A stretch of 55,984 bases of DNA from Ophiocordyceps camponoti-saundersi (nom. inval.) (GCA_003339415.1 PDHQ01000233.1:1-55984), one strand, 5' to 3'. Shown: positions 34,800 through 47,398, counted from the first letter of the stretch. Numbers and translations: made by a program. Notes: a model not told the origin generated them from the letters alone.

Positions 34800-37600
34800 T
34801 TAAGCGAAAAAAACTAATATATAAGTCTAGCTATAAATTAAAAGTTATTAAGCGCTTTAGTAAGGTTACGCTAGTCCTATATTAGTCGCTAGTTAGCGTT
34901 AAGAAGTAGCTTATTTTTATAAGTAAAGGTATAGTTAAGAAAGATATATAATATTATCTTATCGCTATTATTATAAGAGTAGTATCTTAAAACTACCCCG
35001 GGGACCTTATAAGCTTAGAGAAAGAAATTAAGTTTAATATATTTAATTTAAAATTATATAAGTGCTATATTAATAAACTTAGAAAGTCCTTTATAAATAT
35101 ATAAGGTAATCTTAGCTTTAAGCTATAGCGGTTTATTAATAAAGTAGCTATAAGATTATTTATATTTCTTAAGCTTACCTTTTTAAGAATACTATTAGAG
35201 GAGCTACTTTTTTTAAAGTCTAATATCGAAGTTATATTATATATATCTAGCCTTTAATTTAGGTTTAGTTTATATCTTATAAAATTCCTTTAAGTTTTAT
35301 AATACTTAATATCTCCGTTAACGGGGGCGCCCCCTACGCTTATATCTAACTTATTTAGTAGCTTTCTTTACCGTAATATAGATAAGGTTTACTATATTTA
35401 TATATTAAAAGCGGTAATAAGTATAAGCTATTTAGTAAGTAAAGTATAAGTTAAGGGGGGGGATAAAAGCCTTTACTTTAATATAATAAAAAGGGGTAGC
35501 TTTATAAGCTTTAGTAATAACTTTTAAGTATTTAAACTATTCCGTAGCTAGCGCTTTTATAATAAAGCTATATAATTTCCCCCCTAATTATATAAATAAG
35601 GTAAATTAAAATATACTAAAAATAATTACTAATTTAAAAGCTTTAGTATATACTTTCTTTATTTTTAATAAAATATAATTTTATATTAATATAATAATCT
35701 TAGTAAAGGCTAGGTATTAGCGCTTAAGTTTAGTAGCGAGTTTTAAAAAATAAGATTTCTATTAGAATTTATAATATAGCTAGATTTTTAAAAGTCTCGC
35801 CTTTTACGTAAGCTATACTATTTCTATACTAAGCTAAAGCTAGGTTATATCCGCTTTCTTAGCTTTCGTAAAATATATTAACTTACTTTTAGCTAGCTAA
35901 AAAGTTATTTTATATTTAAGGGCCTATTATTCGTAAATTCGCTACGCCCGCTTAAGTTAAAAGAGTACTTAAGCTTTATCGCGTCTAATATTAAGTATAT
36001 TAGTATTATTAGTAAAGCTTATTATAAGTAGTTTAGTTACTAAGTTTAGATATCGGTATAATAAGGATATATATAATAAGAAAAGAATTAGTAATATAAG
36101 GGATTTTTAAGGGACCCCTTATTAAATTAAGAAAGCGTTACTAAGCTTATAGTTAAACTTAAGTTATAAGGTTTTAGCGGTAAGATAAGAATAAATAAAC
36201 GCTATAACTTATTCGGAAAAGCTTAAGTAATTAAGAATAATTATTAGCTTATTATAAAAAACGTAGTTAAAAGCTCCGATAAGGTTTAAAAAAAAAAGCG
36301 AGGCGGTATTACTTTAGTTTTAGATAATTTTAATAATTTTAGTAAATATAAAGATTACGGTATTTATAAAGTATTATAATTTATTACCTATTTAGCTATT
36401 TAAGAGGATACTAGCCGCTTTCGCTATAAATACTATTTTCTTAGTAATAATTATTTTTAAAATTTTCCTTATTATATTAAAAAGTAAAATTAGCTTATAT
36501 TTACCTAAAGTATAATATATAGCTAATAGTTTACTTATTTTATAGATAATTATAATATTAAAAGCTTTAAATTATAATAGGAAATAGTTATTATTAATAT
36601 AGCCTTAAAAGATTTTTTAAAAGATTTAAATAAGGGGGGGTTTATATCTTTTTAGGAACTTAACTAAAATCCTATTAAAGCTAGCAGATTTTTATAAAGC
36701 GATTAAGAAAAAAGTAAAGTAAACGTTATTAGTAGTAATTAAGCGTTTAATATAAAAGGGAGGGAAAGGTTTATTTAAGGTAAGAGGAGGGGCTAAGGCG
36801 GTAAAAATAAGGAAGAATTACTAGCTAAGTAAGATCGCTTTATCTAAAAAAGTAGATATTAAGTTTAAGTTAGGGCTTTTCTATAATATTAGTATATATA
36901 TAAGCTCCGGCGGGGCCTAGCTTTAAAGCTAAGCTTAATATTTTATTATCTAAAATATTATTAAGTTTATCGAAATATTATCGAGGAAATTACGCTAAGC
37001 GTTATAGTAGGCCGCGCTAATTACGGACTTTTACGCTTTTATTATTTCCTAATAATCTTACTAGTAAAAGTTAGTAAAGTTAGCTTTTTAATACTTTTAA
37101 GCTTATTTAGCGGCCGCTATAATAGCCGCTATTACTTAATTTTATTAATTTTATATTATAAGGTATATATAAACGTATAATAATACTATAATCTTTATTA
37201 TTATTTCTAGCTATTTATATAATAAAGTAATTACTTTTTTTAAGTTTTTAGGTATAAAGATATAATATAGTTTAAGCTTAAGTTAGTTTTATACCTTAGC
37301 TATAAATATATTTAAGTAGAAAGAGCGCTAGATTTTAGTTAATATAATATTAAGGCGGAGGTTAGTATTTACGTAAATAATTTATAAAATATAATCGAAG
37401 CTAATAAAGTTAAGGTTATTTCCTTAATATATTACTTAGTAGTTTAGTATAGCTTAAGCTAAGTTAATAATATTAGTTTATTTATTATATATTTCCTAGG
37501 TAACTTTACTTAGAGGCGTAATAAGTTTAAGATAGAGGCTAGTTATAAGATTAAGGAAGTTAGCTACTTTAAAGAAAGACCTTTTATAATAGTTTTATAA
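34800..37600 (-). pseudogene. LINE ORF2 relic: reverse transcriptase and C-terminal region
   Basis: Minus-strand frame. GVP-KSLILLILFLLY at about 36070-36118 matches GVPQGSPLSPILFLLYN of non-LTR reverse transcriptases. SFTNNTNIL at 35992-36018 matches the FADDT/ILxx catalytic box with both Asp as Asn. ITKAYKATPFYYI...IPPL at about 35460-35520 matches the AYKATPxxxLExEAxxPPL block that follows RT in Tad1-clade proteins. The upstream endonuclease (37-38 kb) and the downstream RNase H are too damaged for residue-level calls. Confidence 0.88.
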
Positions 37601-38199
37601 GGGGTAATAGAGGTTAAAGTTACTATATAAAAAAGTAGCTATTAAAGTTAAGTTAGGGTAGAGAAAGTTATATTATAAAAAAGGGCTAGACTAAATTACT
37701 AATAAAAGTAAGTAAATAAATATAATTCGTAATAAGGGTATAATATAAAAAAGGATAGAAGTTATATTAAATATAGTAAGAAGTATTTAAAAGGAGAGGT
37801 TTAATTATTTATAAATATAAAAAATCGCTTAGTTACTAGAGTTTATAAATCTATATAATAAGATATTAGAAAGCGAAGGGCGTTCGAATTAGTTATATTA
37901 TAATTTTTATAAATAAATAAAATTATAGCTAATAAGGCTATAAAGCGCGGTATAAATAAGATAGTTACGCTTTTATATATTTTAAGAAAAAATTTTAATT
38001 TTTATTAGGAGTAAGGGAGGTAAAAGTTTATAATTATATTAAGGTAAAGGAGGGGGCGGAAGGAGGGGCGGGGGAGGGGGCGGAGGAGAGTATAATAAAA
38101 AGGGAAGAGGTAAGAGGGGGAGGATAAGTTCCCTAAGCTTTACTACTACCTTATCCGCTATAAGGTTTAGGGGTAGCGCCGCTCCCGCCTTAGCCCCTT

Positions 38200-39640
38200 T
38201 TTAGTACTAAGGCGGGCTTATTATTTATATTAAAGCGGAGTATAGCTTATAACTATATAAAGGCCGCGCGTAATTACTTTTAAGACTAAATTTTAATAAA
38301 GCTATTATTAGTTTAAAATTAAATTAGCTAAAAGTATATATAATTTTAAAACTTATAAAGTTAGTATATATAGTTATTATATATTTAGTTTTAATATACC
38401 TTCGTAGTAAAGTAGTTTTAGGATTATAAAGCGTAGTTCCCCTTATATAAGATATAGTTTTTAGTATTAGTTTTAGTAAGGGCTAAATATACGCTTTTCT
38501 TTTCTAAGTACGCTATAGCTATATATATTTTATAATATAGCTACTTTTAGTAGTATTTCGCTATATACTTATATTAGTAATATTAGTAATATTAGTAATA
38601 TTATTAAGATTATACCGCGTTATTATAAACTTTTATATAAGAGATTTTTATATTTATAACTAAGCTATTTTATATAAGTTTATTAGCGTTTATTATATTA
38701 GTAATTCTTAAGATAATATAAGTGCGCGTAGCTTCCTTATTATAAGGCCGGAGCGCTTAAACTTAAGCGATATTAACCTTATTATACTTTTTAATTTATT
38801 ATAAAAATATATCTTAGTTATTATAAGTAGCCCTTACTTATACTCTTTTCGCTATAATAAAGAAAGTTTTCTAGCTACGGACCGCCCCCTTACTAAAAAT
38901 AATAGGGATCTACTTAACTAAGCTTACTTATTTCTTATATTCCGAATAAAATATAACTATTATATCTTTACTAAAAAGTTATCTTATAGCTAATATAACT
39001 TTACACTTTAGTATTATATTCGTAGCTTATATAATTTCTTATAAAGTTAGCTATAAGGTATCTATATTAATTATAATATCTTTTATAAATATAGTAATTT
39101 TTCTATTAAAGCGATTAAGGATAAGTTTAACTACTATACCGCTAATAATAATTACGGAAGCTTATAATAGCTAAGTTAAACTAATATTAAGGCTAATAAT
39201 TTATAAGAGTGCTTTCTATATAGCTTAAGTAACTATTTTCTTAATTAACTTAATAATCTTAGATAAAAGTTAGGTAATATTTTAGTTTAGGAGGGTTATA
39301 AATTTTTTACGGAGTTTAGCTTTAAGAGCTACTACGATATTCTAAGCGTTAAAAAATATTATAATAAGTATTACTACGGCTAGTTTATTATAAGCTTCCT
39401 TTATATCGCTATCGTAAAAGTCCTATACTTACTCCGCTTCTCCTCCTATTCCGATATTATTATTATATTATCCTTAGCTAGATTAGGGGTATTATAGGGA
39501 CTATCCTAGTCCCCGCGTACCCCTATCTATAATTATAGGCGCGTCGCTTACCCCTTAGGCCCCGGCCGAAGCTGCTATAAGCGCTATTAACTCCTTCTCG
39601 GTAATAAATATATAGTAAAGAGCGAAAGATTAAGTAACGG
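38200..39640 (-). pseudogene. LINE ORF1 (gag-like) relic
   Basis: Minus-strand frame from about 39600 downward, readable for more than 180 codons with only Gln-type stops. It starts with an acidic segment (TEKELIALIAA) and passes a Gly-rich stretch to a Lys/Leu/Ile helical segment. Position at the 5' end of a LINE fits ORF1. I cannot see its zinc knuckles. The first ~200 bp (39485-39706) are relatively GC-rich and contain a strong hairpin. Confidence 0.5.
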
Positions 39641-39706
39641 GTCCTGTCCTATTTTTTAACCTTTATATTAGTAAAAGTATAATAAGCTAGAAATTAACGC
39701 GCGATG

Positions 39707-39720
39707 CTTTTAAGTATATT
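39707..39720. repeat. 14-bp target duplication of the LINE (right)
   Basis: CTTTTAAGTATATT, identical to 32908-32921. Confidence 0.88.
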
Positions 39721-40640
39721 AGTTTAGGGAGCGATAATATTAAAGTAGCGAGGAATAAAATACTAATAATAGTTATAGAAACTTAGGAAAATTTAAAAAT
39801 TATAGAAAGAATATAGCTCCTCTTAGTTTATAACCGCTTAAATCTTTTTAAAGTTTATTAAGATATTATATATACTTATAATATATTTAAGAAACTTAAC
39901 CGCTTCCTTATAAAAAACGTATTTAGTAATATTTACGTATAAGTTAGCTTCCCGGAATTTCGCTAAGATTTTACGAAGGTATTAAGTATAATCTTCTATT
40001 ATTTTAAAGTAAATTAAGATATTATCTAAATAGATAATATAAATAATATTAACTAAGGTTTTAAATACTTAATTTATATAATATTAGAAAGTTACTAAGG
40101 TATTTATAAGACCGAATAGAATAATAAAATACTTAAAATAACTATATCGTAAGCGGAAAGCTATTTTCTATTCGTTACTTTTCTTAATATAAATATAGTA
40201 ATAAGCGTACTAAAAGTTAATTTTAGAAAAGATTATAGCGCCCTAGACCCGGTTTATAATCTTTAAAATAAGGGGGAGAGGGTAATAATTCTTAATTATT
40301 ACTTTATTAAAACCTTAATAATTTACGTAAAATTATAATTCCCTATTTTTCTTTAAAATAAAAAATATTAGAGCGCTACTAAGGCTTTAGGATTCTTAGA
40401 TCTAACTTTTTCCGAGAGTATTATTAAAGTATTCCTAAAGGACCTTAAGCTTAGTTTAGGAGAGAGGGTAAATAGGACCTTAGGGAGGTACGGCGTTATC
40501 GACTAAGTTAATAGTATAGATAGCGTCTTTTTTATTTAGAAAAATCGATATTTTTAACTTAGAAAATATATTTTTAAATCTAGCGAAAGTTAGGGGTATT
40601 TTAACCTATAATACCGGTAATAGCTTAGAGTTTTCTTCGT
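39721..40640 (-). pseudogene. pol: Reverse transcriptase relic of gypsy B
   Basis: Minus-strand frame. KIAFRLRYSYFKYF-ILFGLINT at about 40100-40175 matches WKTAFRTRYGHFEYxVMPFGLxNAPATF. VNIIYIIYLDNIL at about 40015-40053 has the YLDD box as YLDN (40021-40032). The connection domain LRKILAKFREANLYVN and a KAVKFLKYIIS-like block follow to 39840, then RYFNIIAP-TNILK at the LINE border. Typical gypsy spacing throughout. Confidence 0.93.
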
Positions 40641-42400
40641 TTATAAACGTAAGGGGTATTAGGTTTAATATAACTTAGAAAATATATAAATATTATTTAG
40701 CCTCTTAGATAAATTCCTCCGCGTTAAGAAAGTATACTTATAATAGTTAAGATAATTTATACTATTATTTATAAGTATTAGAGGATAAATAGATTTATTT
40801 AGCTATTAGGGTAAATATTCCTAAAGTAATAAGGTTATTATTTACTATTATATTAGGGATACTAAGGTAGTAATAAACTAGCGGCTTTTTAATACTATCT
40901 ATATTACGAAATATAATTAATATTTCCTAGAGTTTATTAACTAGTATATATCCGCCGATTCCTCTTATAAGGAGTAAAAGATTATTATCTAAAAGTAATA
41001 GTAAATATTATCTTATAAAAGAAAGGTTAATAAAATTAATTTCGCTATAAGTATTAAATTCTATAAAGACTAGAAGAGGTATAAGTCCCGTTTAAAAAGT
41101 GCTAGAAATCTTAAAAGTTTCTACTATTAAGGATATTAATAAAGGGACTTTTATATTAACGTTTTTAAGTTTTTTAAAAGCTTCTTAGATAAACTAGCCT
41201 AAGTTTATTTAGTTTTCGCAGCTTTTACTTTCTCTAAGTAATTTAACTAGTAATTAAATTCCTTATAGCTCTTCTTTTTATAATAAGAGTAGGTAAAAAT
41301 ATCCTATTTCTTATTAGGGGAGTTTTATTTTTCTTTATAGTTTTTTAGGCGGTTATAACCGCCGTGCTAGTAATACGGCTTTAAGGAACCGTTATAGTAA
41401 TAACGCCTTAAATTAGATTTAGTTTATTATTATTTTAAGGAGTTATCGTAATAATATTAGTAAAACTTACCTAACTTAGAGTCCTAAATCTATTAGGCTA
41501 AAGAGACTATTTCTTAATAGTTAAGAGTATTAAGTTAGTATTATTTAAGGATCTTAGCGCGTAATTATAAGAGTAACTAGGAAAAGTAATCTAAGGTAAG
41601 TTTTTTCGAAAGATAGGTATTAAAATATCTCTCTAATCCTTTAAGGTATATATAAAAATTATAAGGGGTCTAATTATCTTATTACCTAATATCTTAAAAA
41701 ATAATAGCTATTATTACTATTCGATTCTTAAAATCTTTTAAAAGGTTATAGGACTATTTTTTAAATATAAGCTAGTTACTTATAAGTTAGGTTTATTCCT
41801 TAGTAAATAAGCTATACTTATATAATCTCTAATAAGTATAAAGATTAAGGTATATATTATCTAAGGCCTTAAAAATCTTATTTTTATCTTTATAGTACTT
41901 TTTAGGTATTATAAGGAAAAAGTTTTTAAGGTCCTTAAGCTAATCTTAGTATTTCTAAGTTATAAGTTATTTCTTTAATTTAATAATATTTAAAAGTTTA
42001 ATATCTTTATCTTAGCTAAAATCTAATACTAATAAGTAGCGCTTATATTAAGAACTTATAGCTAAGTTAGTAAGGTTTCCTCTAAAGATTAAAATATTCC
42101 GAGGATTATTAATTCCTTATTCTTAAAGGAAATTAGTAATAAAGTTCCGGAATATCTCTTCTTAGGGAGTAAGACTATATTAAGCGGCCTTTAGAGTTCT
42201 AGTAAAGGGGGCTATATTAGCTTAAGCTAGATAGTCTAAAGGGGGAGTAGAGGAGATATCTAAAGAACGGTCCTCCGCTTACGGAGGTTAGTTTTAAAAG
42301 CGAGTTATATAAGGTATAATAAAGCGTATAAGAATTAATACTAAGTTAAAAAAAATAAGTTTAAGCTAAAAGTAAGTATTTTTATAAGAAGAATTAAAGT
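40641..42400 (-). pseudogene. gag: gag and protease region of gypsy B
   Basis: Lies between RT and the 5' LTR on the minus strand. Part of it (about 41300-42100) reads as a Leu/Gln/Arg-rich protein with RIP-type stops, as expected for Gag. A Cys/His-like cluster lies near 41345-41400, but its spacing does not fit a standard zinc knuckle cleanly, so I do not claim one. Confidence 0.55.
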
Positions 42401-42811
42401 TATAAGGGAAGCTTATATTAGATATATTAAAAAAGAAAGATAGCGATAATTAAGTTAAAAGAGAGAAAAATAAGTATATAAGTATAGATTATAAAATTTT
42501 ATTTTAAAAGTTATATTAAGAGTAAAGCTAATTCTTACTAAATTATAATATTAGAAATTATTATAAATTATATATAAGGGGGTTATAATTTAAGGGTAAA
42601 CTCCTTATAATATAAATTATAATTTCTAGGGTTTTATCTAGAACCTTAGCGTAGTTTAAAAACTTACTTTCTATATTTAACTATTTTATTATAATTAGAA
42701 GTATATTATATATTTTCTAACTAGTTTTAGTATTATATTATAATAGCTTTATAATACTTATATAACCTTATAGTTATTTTTTATATATAGTTATCTTATA
42801 ACTTTATTATA
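42401..42811 (-). repeat. 5' LTR of gypsy B
   Basis: 411 bp, direct repeat of 19601-20011. More converted to A/T than its partner over the first 250 bases. Confidence 0.93.
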
Positions 42812-43295
42812 TATATAAAAAGATAATATTTAAAAATTATATAAAGTTTTTTAAAAATTATTATTAATAATATAATATATATAAATTAAATTTATAATAA
42901 AAATATAATAATATAAATAAAAATTTTAAATATTAAATTATATATATTAAAAGTTTAACTTTAATAATATTTTAAATATTATTAACTTAAATATATTATT
43001 AAATATTATATAATAAAGCTATAATATAATAAATACTTTATTATTTTATATATAAAAAGTAAATTTACTTATTTTATAATTTCCTAAAAAAAACTATATT
43101 ATTATTTTTTTTATTAAGAGTTTTACTTTAAATAAATTTAACTTTACTTTAAAATAAAAATAATATAAAACTAAGCGAAAAATATATATATTTCTAAACT
43201 TTAAAAGTTAATAAATTAAAACTTTATATATACTACCCCTCTTACCTTTTTAATATTTACTAAAGTTTAATAATAATAAAAAGACTTAAAATACT
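42812..43295 (+). mobile_element. R1.85 repeat, outer copy, middle part
   Basis: Begins with the 16-bp duplication, then continues the R1.85 sequence broken off at 19600 (compare 54750-55215). It is interrupted at ~43295 by another R1.85 copy. This is among the most A/T-converted R1.85 sequence in the window. Confidence 0.85.
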
Positions 43296-45161
43296 ATTAT
43301 ATATATTTTATAAACTCCGCGCTTATAGTAACGCGGATATAGACCCCTTATTCTTATATTATAAGCGGACTCCGCTCTTTTTATTACCTTATAATAATAG
43401 CTTTAAGCTACGCTTAGAGTAACTTTAAGAGGAAGGGCGATATTATATAAGTTAATCGTAACCGCGAAAATTTTTTACCTAGAATATAGCTTTATTTTAA
43501 ATTATAATAAACTTAAACTTAAAAATTTATTATATTTTTTACTTTATTAGAAGCTAAGGCGAGTATTAGTAAGATTATTTTAGGGAACGCCTTAATCTCT
43601 ATATAGGTAATTATCGAATAAGTAGCGGAGTCCGAGAGGGTCCGGGGAGGCGCCCCCCTTACTCCGACTCTATTAATTAGTAATATCTTCTTAGCTATTA
43701 TAGCTATAATTTCCTCTTTTTTTTATAGCTTTAAAAGGAGCGGAACTCCTTTAATATAAGTTACGGTTATAGCTAAAGCGCCGGAGAAAACTATTAAGAA
43801 ATAAGTTTTTAAGTAATATAAGCGTTAGCTTATAATTTACTCTAATTTTATTATTACGCTACTTTAAATCTAAAGCTTTAAAATAATTATAATAAATATT
43901 AATTACGGATTTTATAAATAAAGCTAAGCTTTTATAATAAGGAAATTACTTAATAGTAATATTATAGTAATTTTCTAAAATATTATTTATAAGCTTTAGT
44001 TTAATTTAAAATAACTTTACGCTATTTTTAAAAAAAAAGTACGCTTAATTAGCGGAGGTTATATTTTTATCGTAAAAAAAATACTAATATAAGCCTTATA
44101 ATAAAGCGGTAAGGAAGCTTTTTAAAAAAAGATTAAGTTTTTAAATAAAATTTTAATAATATAACTATATATAAAAAGATATTATTTAGGGATTTAGCAA
44201 AGTTCCTTTATAATTATTATTAATAGCGTAACGGATATAAATTAAATTTATAATAAAGGTATAATAATATAAGCGGAGATTTTTAATATAGAACTTTATA
44301 TATTAAAAGTCCGACCTTAGTAATACTTTAAATATTATTAGCTTAGATATATTATTAAATACTATATAGCAAAGCTATAATATAGCTAATACTCCGCCTT
44401 TTTATATATAAAGGGTAAGTTAGCTTATCTTATAGCTTATAGAAAAAAACTATACTATTACTTTTTCTATTAAGGGACTTACTTTAAGTAAAGTTAACTT
44501 TACCCTAAAATAAGAGCGGCGTAAGATTAGGCGAAAAATATTTATATTTCCTAACTTTAGAGATTTATAGATTAGAATTTCGTATATATTACCCCTCCTC
44601 CCCCTCCGGCGCTAACTAGAGTTTAGTAATAGCTAGGGCGGAAACGCTAAAAAGCGAATATAGTAGCTCCGCCTTTAACCCCCTCTCTAAACTTATCCGT
44701 AATTTTACTATAATAGTTAGGCTACTTTTTAAGACTAGCTATTACGGGGTTTATTATAAGCTAATAAAACTTTTATATATTCCTTAGCTATATTAATTAG
44801 GCTTCGATTAATTAGATTATTAAGGCCGCCTTAATTAAGTACGGGGACTTAGTTTACGGCGATAATAATAGCTAAGAAGATAAGTAAGCTATGCGGACTC
44901 CGTACCGGACTTAAATTACGCGTATACTTATTACCGTAAGCTCCGTTCTAAGGGATATATCGGCTTCTTTAGTTACTAATTATTACCTAACTTATAAAAA
45001 GTATAGAGTGCCGGGTACGGGCGTGGTCCGACCTAAAGCTAAGGTAACGCTTAAGGGGAGGGTTTTACCTTAAGATTCTCCGGTTTTTCCCCCTCCTAAA
45101 ATATATATAAGATAGTTCTAAGCTATATAAAGTATACTAGCGTAATAATATTATTATTATA
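43296..45161 (+). mobile_element. R1.85 repeat, complete copy 2 (nested in the outer R1.85)
   Basis: Complete, sense-orientation copy from ATATATATTTTATAAACTCC to ACTAGCGTAATAATATTATT. It is the most GC-rich copy, keeping blocks such as GGTCCGGGGAGGCGCCCCCC near 43640 that are eroded elsewhere, and it retains GTGCCGGG and similar near 45008. It sits inside the outer R1.85. A ~24-bp imperfect direct repeat flanks it (43271-43295 and about 45162-45185, both TAATAATAAA...AATACT), a plausible target duplication. Confidence 0.87.
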
Positions 45162-45681
45162 ATAATAATAAAGGCGGAAATACTAGAAAGTAAATATAAT
45201 AATACCTCCCCTAACTTTTTTTCTAAACTTATTTATAGCTTTATAATAATAATCTAGCTATTTTTTAAAATTAGCTATTATAAGGTTTATTATAAAATAG
45301 TAAAACTTTTATATATTCCTTAGCTATATTAATAAGGCCTTAATTAATTAAATTATTAAAGCTATTTTAACTAATTATAAGGATTTAATTTATAATAATA
45401 ATAATAATAATAGCTAGAAGGATAAGTAAGCTATATAAACTTTATATTAAACTTAATTTATATATTTTTTACTATTATAAAGTTTACTTTAGGTAAAATA
45501 TTAGCTTTTTAATTACTAATTATTACTTAACTTATTAAATATATAAAATACTAAGTATAAATAAGGTTTAACTTAAAGCTAAGGTAACGCTTAAGGGGAC
45601 GGTTTTACTCTAAGTTTTTTAATTTTTCCTTTTTTTAGAATATATATAAAATAGTTTTAAGCTATATAAAGTATACTAATA

Positions 45682-45720
<39 letters not shown>
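45162..45720 (+). mobile_element. R1.85 repeat, outer copy, 3' part with (TTA)n tail
   Basis: About 520 bp continuing the outer R1.85 from the AAGGCGGAAATACT point, with the usual 3' end ...AAGCTATATAAAGTATACT followed by a run of about 12 TTA triplets (45683-45719). Together with 18720-19600 and 42812-43295 it makes one full R1.85 copy. Confidence 0.85.
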
Positions 45721-45721
<1 letters not shown>

Positions 45722-47398
45722 TTAAAAGCTGTAAAAAAGCTATTTAGCTATTTAGAAACTTTATAAAATTTTAATATTTATTTAAATTACTTACTTATAA
45801 ATTTAATAACTAAAAGATAAATAACTTTATAATATTTATTATTTAAAAATAAATATTTTAAGAGGAAGGTTATAATTTATTATTTAATAAATTAAGTAGT
45901 TATATTTCTTATATTAATAAGAAAGTAAAAAAGTAAATAAGTAAAGAAAGACTTTCTAATAATAAAGATTATAATTCTAAGTACTTACTTTTTAATAATA
46001 AATACGCTAAGCCTAATTACTTTTTATTAAATATTTTTAAAATTATAGCTTTTAAATATTTTACTTTATAAACTATTATAATATCTTCTTTTATTAATAG
46101 CTTTAGCTTTACTTTTAAAATACTTATTATTTTATTAAAAAGTTATAGCTACTTTTTACTATTATACTCCCTTACTAATATAAAAAGTAATATTTTTTTA
46201 TAATTTAATTAACTTAGAAAAAACTATTATAATACTTACTCGTTATTAAAAATAGTAAAAGATTATATTAAAAGCTTAGTTAATAGGTAAGTTTATTAGG
46301 AGTTAAAAAAGTTAAAGGAGATTAAGAAAATCTTAGCTATTATTTCTTATACTAATTACTTTAGTAAGATAGAAAAAATAATATTAATAGCTATAGAAAA
46401 AAAGACTAAGGTTAAGGGAGCTATTTTTATTATTAGAAAATCCTTAGCTAAGCGTTTTATTACTCCTCTTACTCTAACTTAATAAAGCGTTTTTAAAACC
46501 CCTAATAAGTAAACTTACTTTAGTTCTTAATAGCTTAAAACTCTTATAATAGTTTCTAAGATTATAATTTAATTTTAAAAAGTTTTAAAAGCTAAAAAGA
46601 TTAAAAAGGCTAATAATAACTTTTTAATAACTTATTATAAAAGTTTAGTTTAGGTTTTTAATTACTTACTTACTTTTTTTATAATATATTATAATAAGTA
46701 AGCTTTAGTATTTTAAAATATAAATATTGCCCTAATCTAAGTAATTTATTTTAATAAATATTCTAGTAAATATAATTTTTTTAGCTTAAGTTATATAGTA
46801 AAAATATTTAATATTAGTAATAAATAAATTATTAATTTCTTTATTTTAATATTTATTTTACTTAATATTTTTACTTTTAAAAATATATTACTTAATATTA
46901 ATAAAGTTACTATCTTTATTAATAAAAAGTTTATACTTAATAATCTAAGTAAGATTCTAAAATTTTTTAAAAGAAATTATTAAGACTTTTATATTTATAA
47001 TAAGAAATAGATATATTTATTTTATAAAAGTATTATTACTTTACTTTTAGCTATTATTATTAATTATATACTCTGTTTAGCTTAAAGTAATATTATAAGT
47101 AATAAGATAACTTTAAACTCTTATAATATTCTAGTTTTTAATATTTTAAATTTAGTTAAAATAGCTTTTAATAATATTATTAAAAAGCTATATAGTTAGA
47201 AAAATAGCTTAATTAAACTTTAAAATAATATTAAATATATTATAAGTATTAAACTTATTAACGCTAACCTTTTTATTAATATAATAATAAATTAAAATAC
47301 TATTTAGCTTTTTATATAATATTAATATAAACTATTATAAAGAAATATATTAATAACACGCTTTATATAAAAAGCACGCGTTATATTAAATAATAATA
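45721..47398 (+). pseudogene. Unrecognised coding relic
   Basis: Between two R1.85 copies. Plus-strand frames stay readable at about 46240-46500 (Lys/Glu/Ile-rich: LKKLKEIKKILAII, IEKKTKVKGAIFIIRKSLAKRF) and about 46890-47200 (INKKFILNNLSKILKFFKRNY). Stops are of the TAA/TAG Gln type. Overall damage is very heavy. The lysine-rich first part resembles the style of retrotransposon Gag/ORF1 proteins, but I have no motif to name it. The right end (47353-47383) has a short stretch that keeps CA and CG. Confidence 0.35.

Larger units (their letters stand above)
32922..39706 (-). mobile_element. Full-length Tad-like LINE nested in gypsy B
   Basis: 6785 bp between exact 14-bp direct repeats, with a 3' tail of ATAAATAAATAAAT type (plus-strand 32922-32940). 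Minus-strand RT motifs of the non-LTR type are present (see RT entry). The length fits Tad1-clade elements (about 7 kb). A copy of its 3' end is at 17851-18202. It is inserted in gypsy B pol between RT and RNase H. Confidence 0.92.
19601..42811 (-). mobile_element. Chromodomain Ty3/gypsy retrotransposon, family B, carrying nested LINE and copia
   Basis: Two 411-bp LTRs (19601-20011 and 42401-42811) in the same orientation bracket a minus-strand gypsy element. Reading from right to left the order is gag, RT (39.7-40.6 kb), [LINE 32922-39706], RNase H (32.6-32.9 kb), [copia 25253-32554], end of RNase H, integrase and chromodomain (23.4-25.2 kb), then a plus-strand antisense frame. Without the two insertions the element is about 9.1 kb. 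LTRs begin TATAAGGGAAGC and end TTTATTATA. A solo LTR of the same family is at 52787-53191. Confidence 0.93.

Noticed and set aside
37340..37480. Plus-strand text YVNNL resembling a YVDD reverse-transcriptase box
   Set aside because: No flanking RT motifs on the plus strand, and the region lies within LINE ORF2, whose clear RT motifs are on the minus strand.
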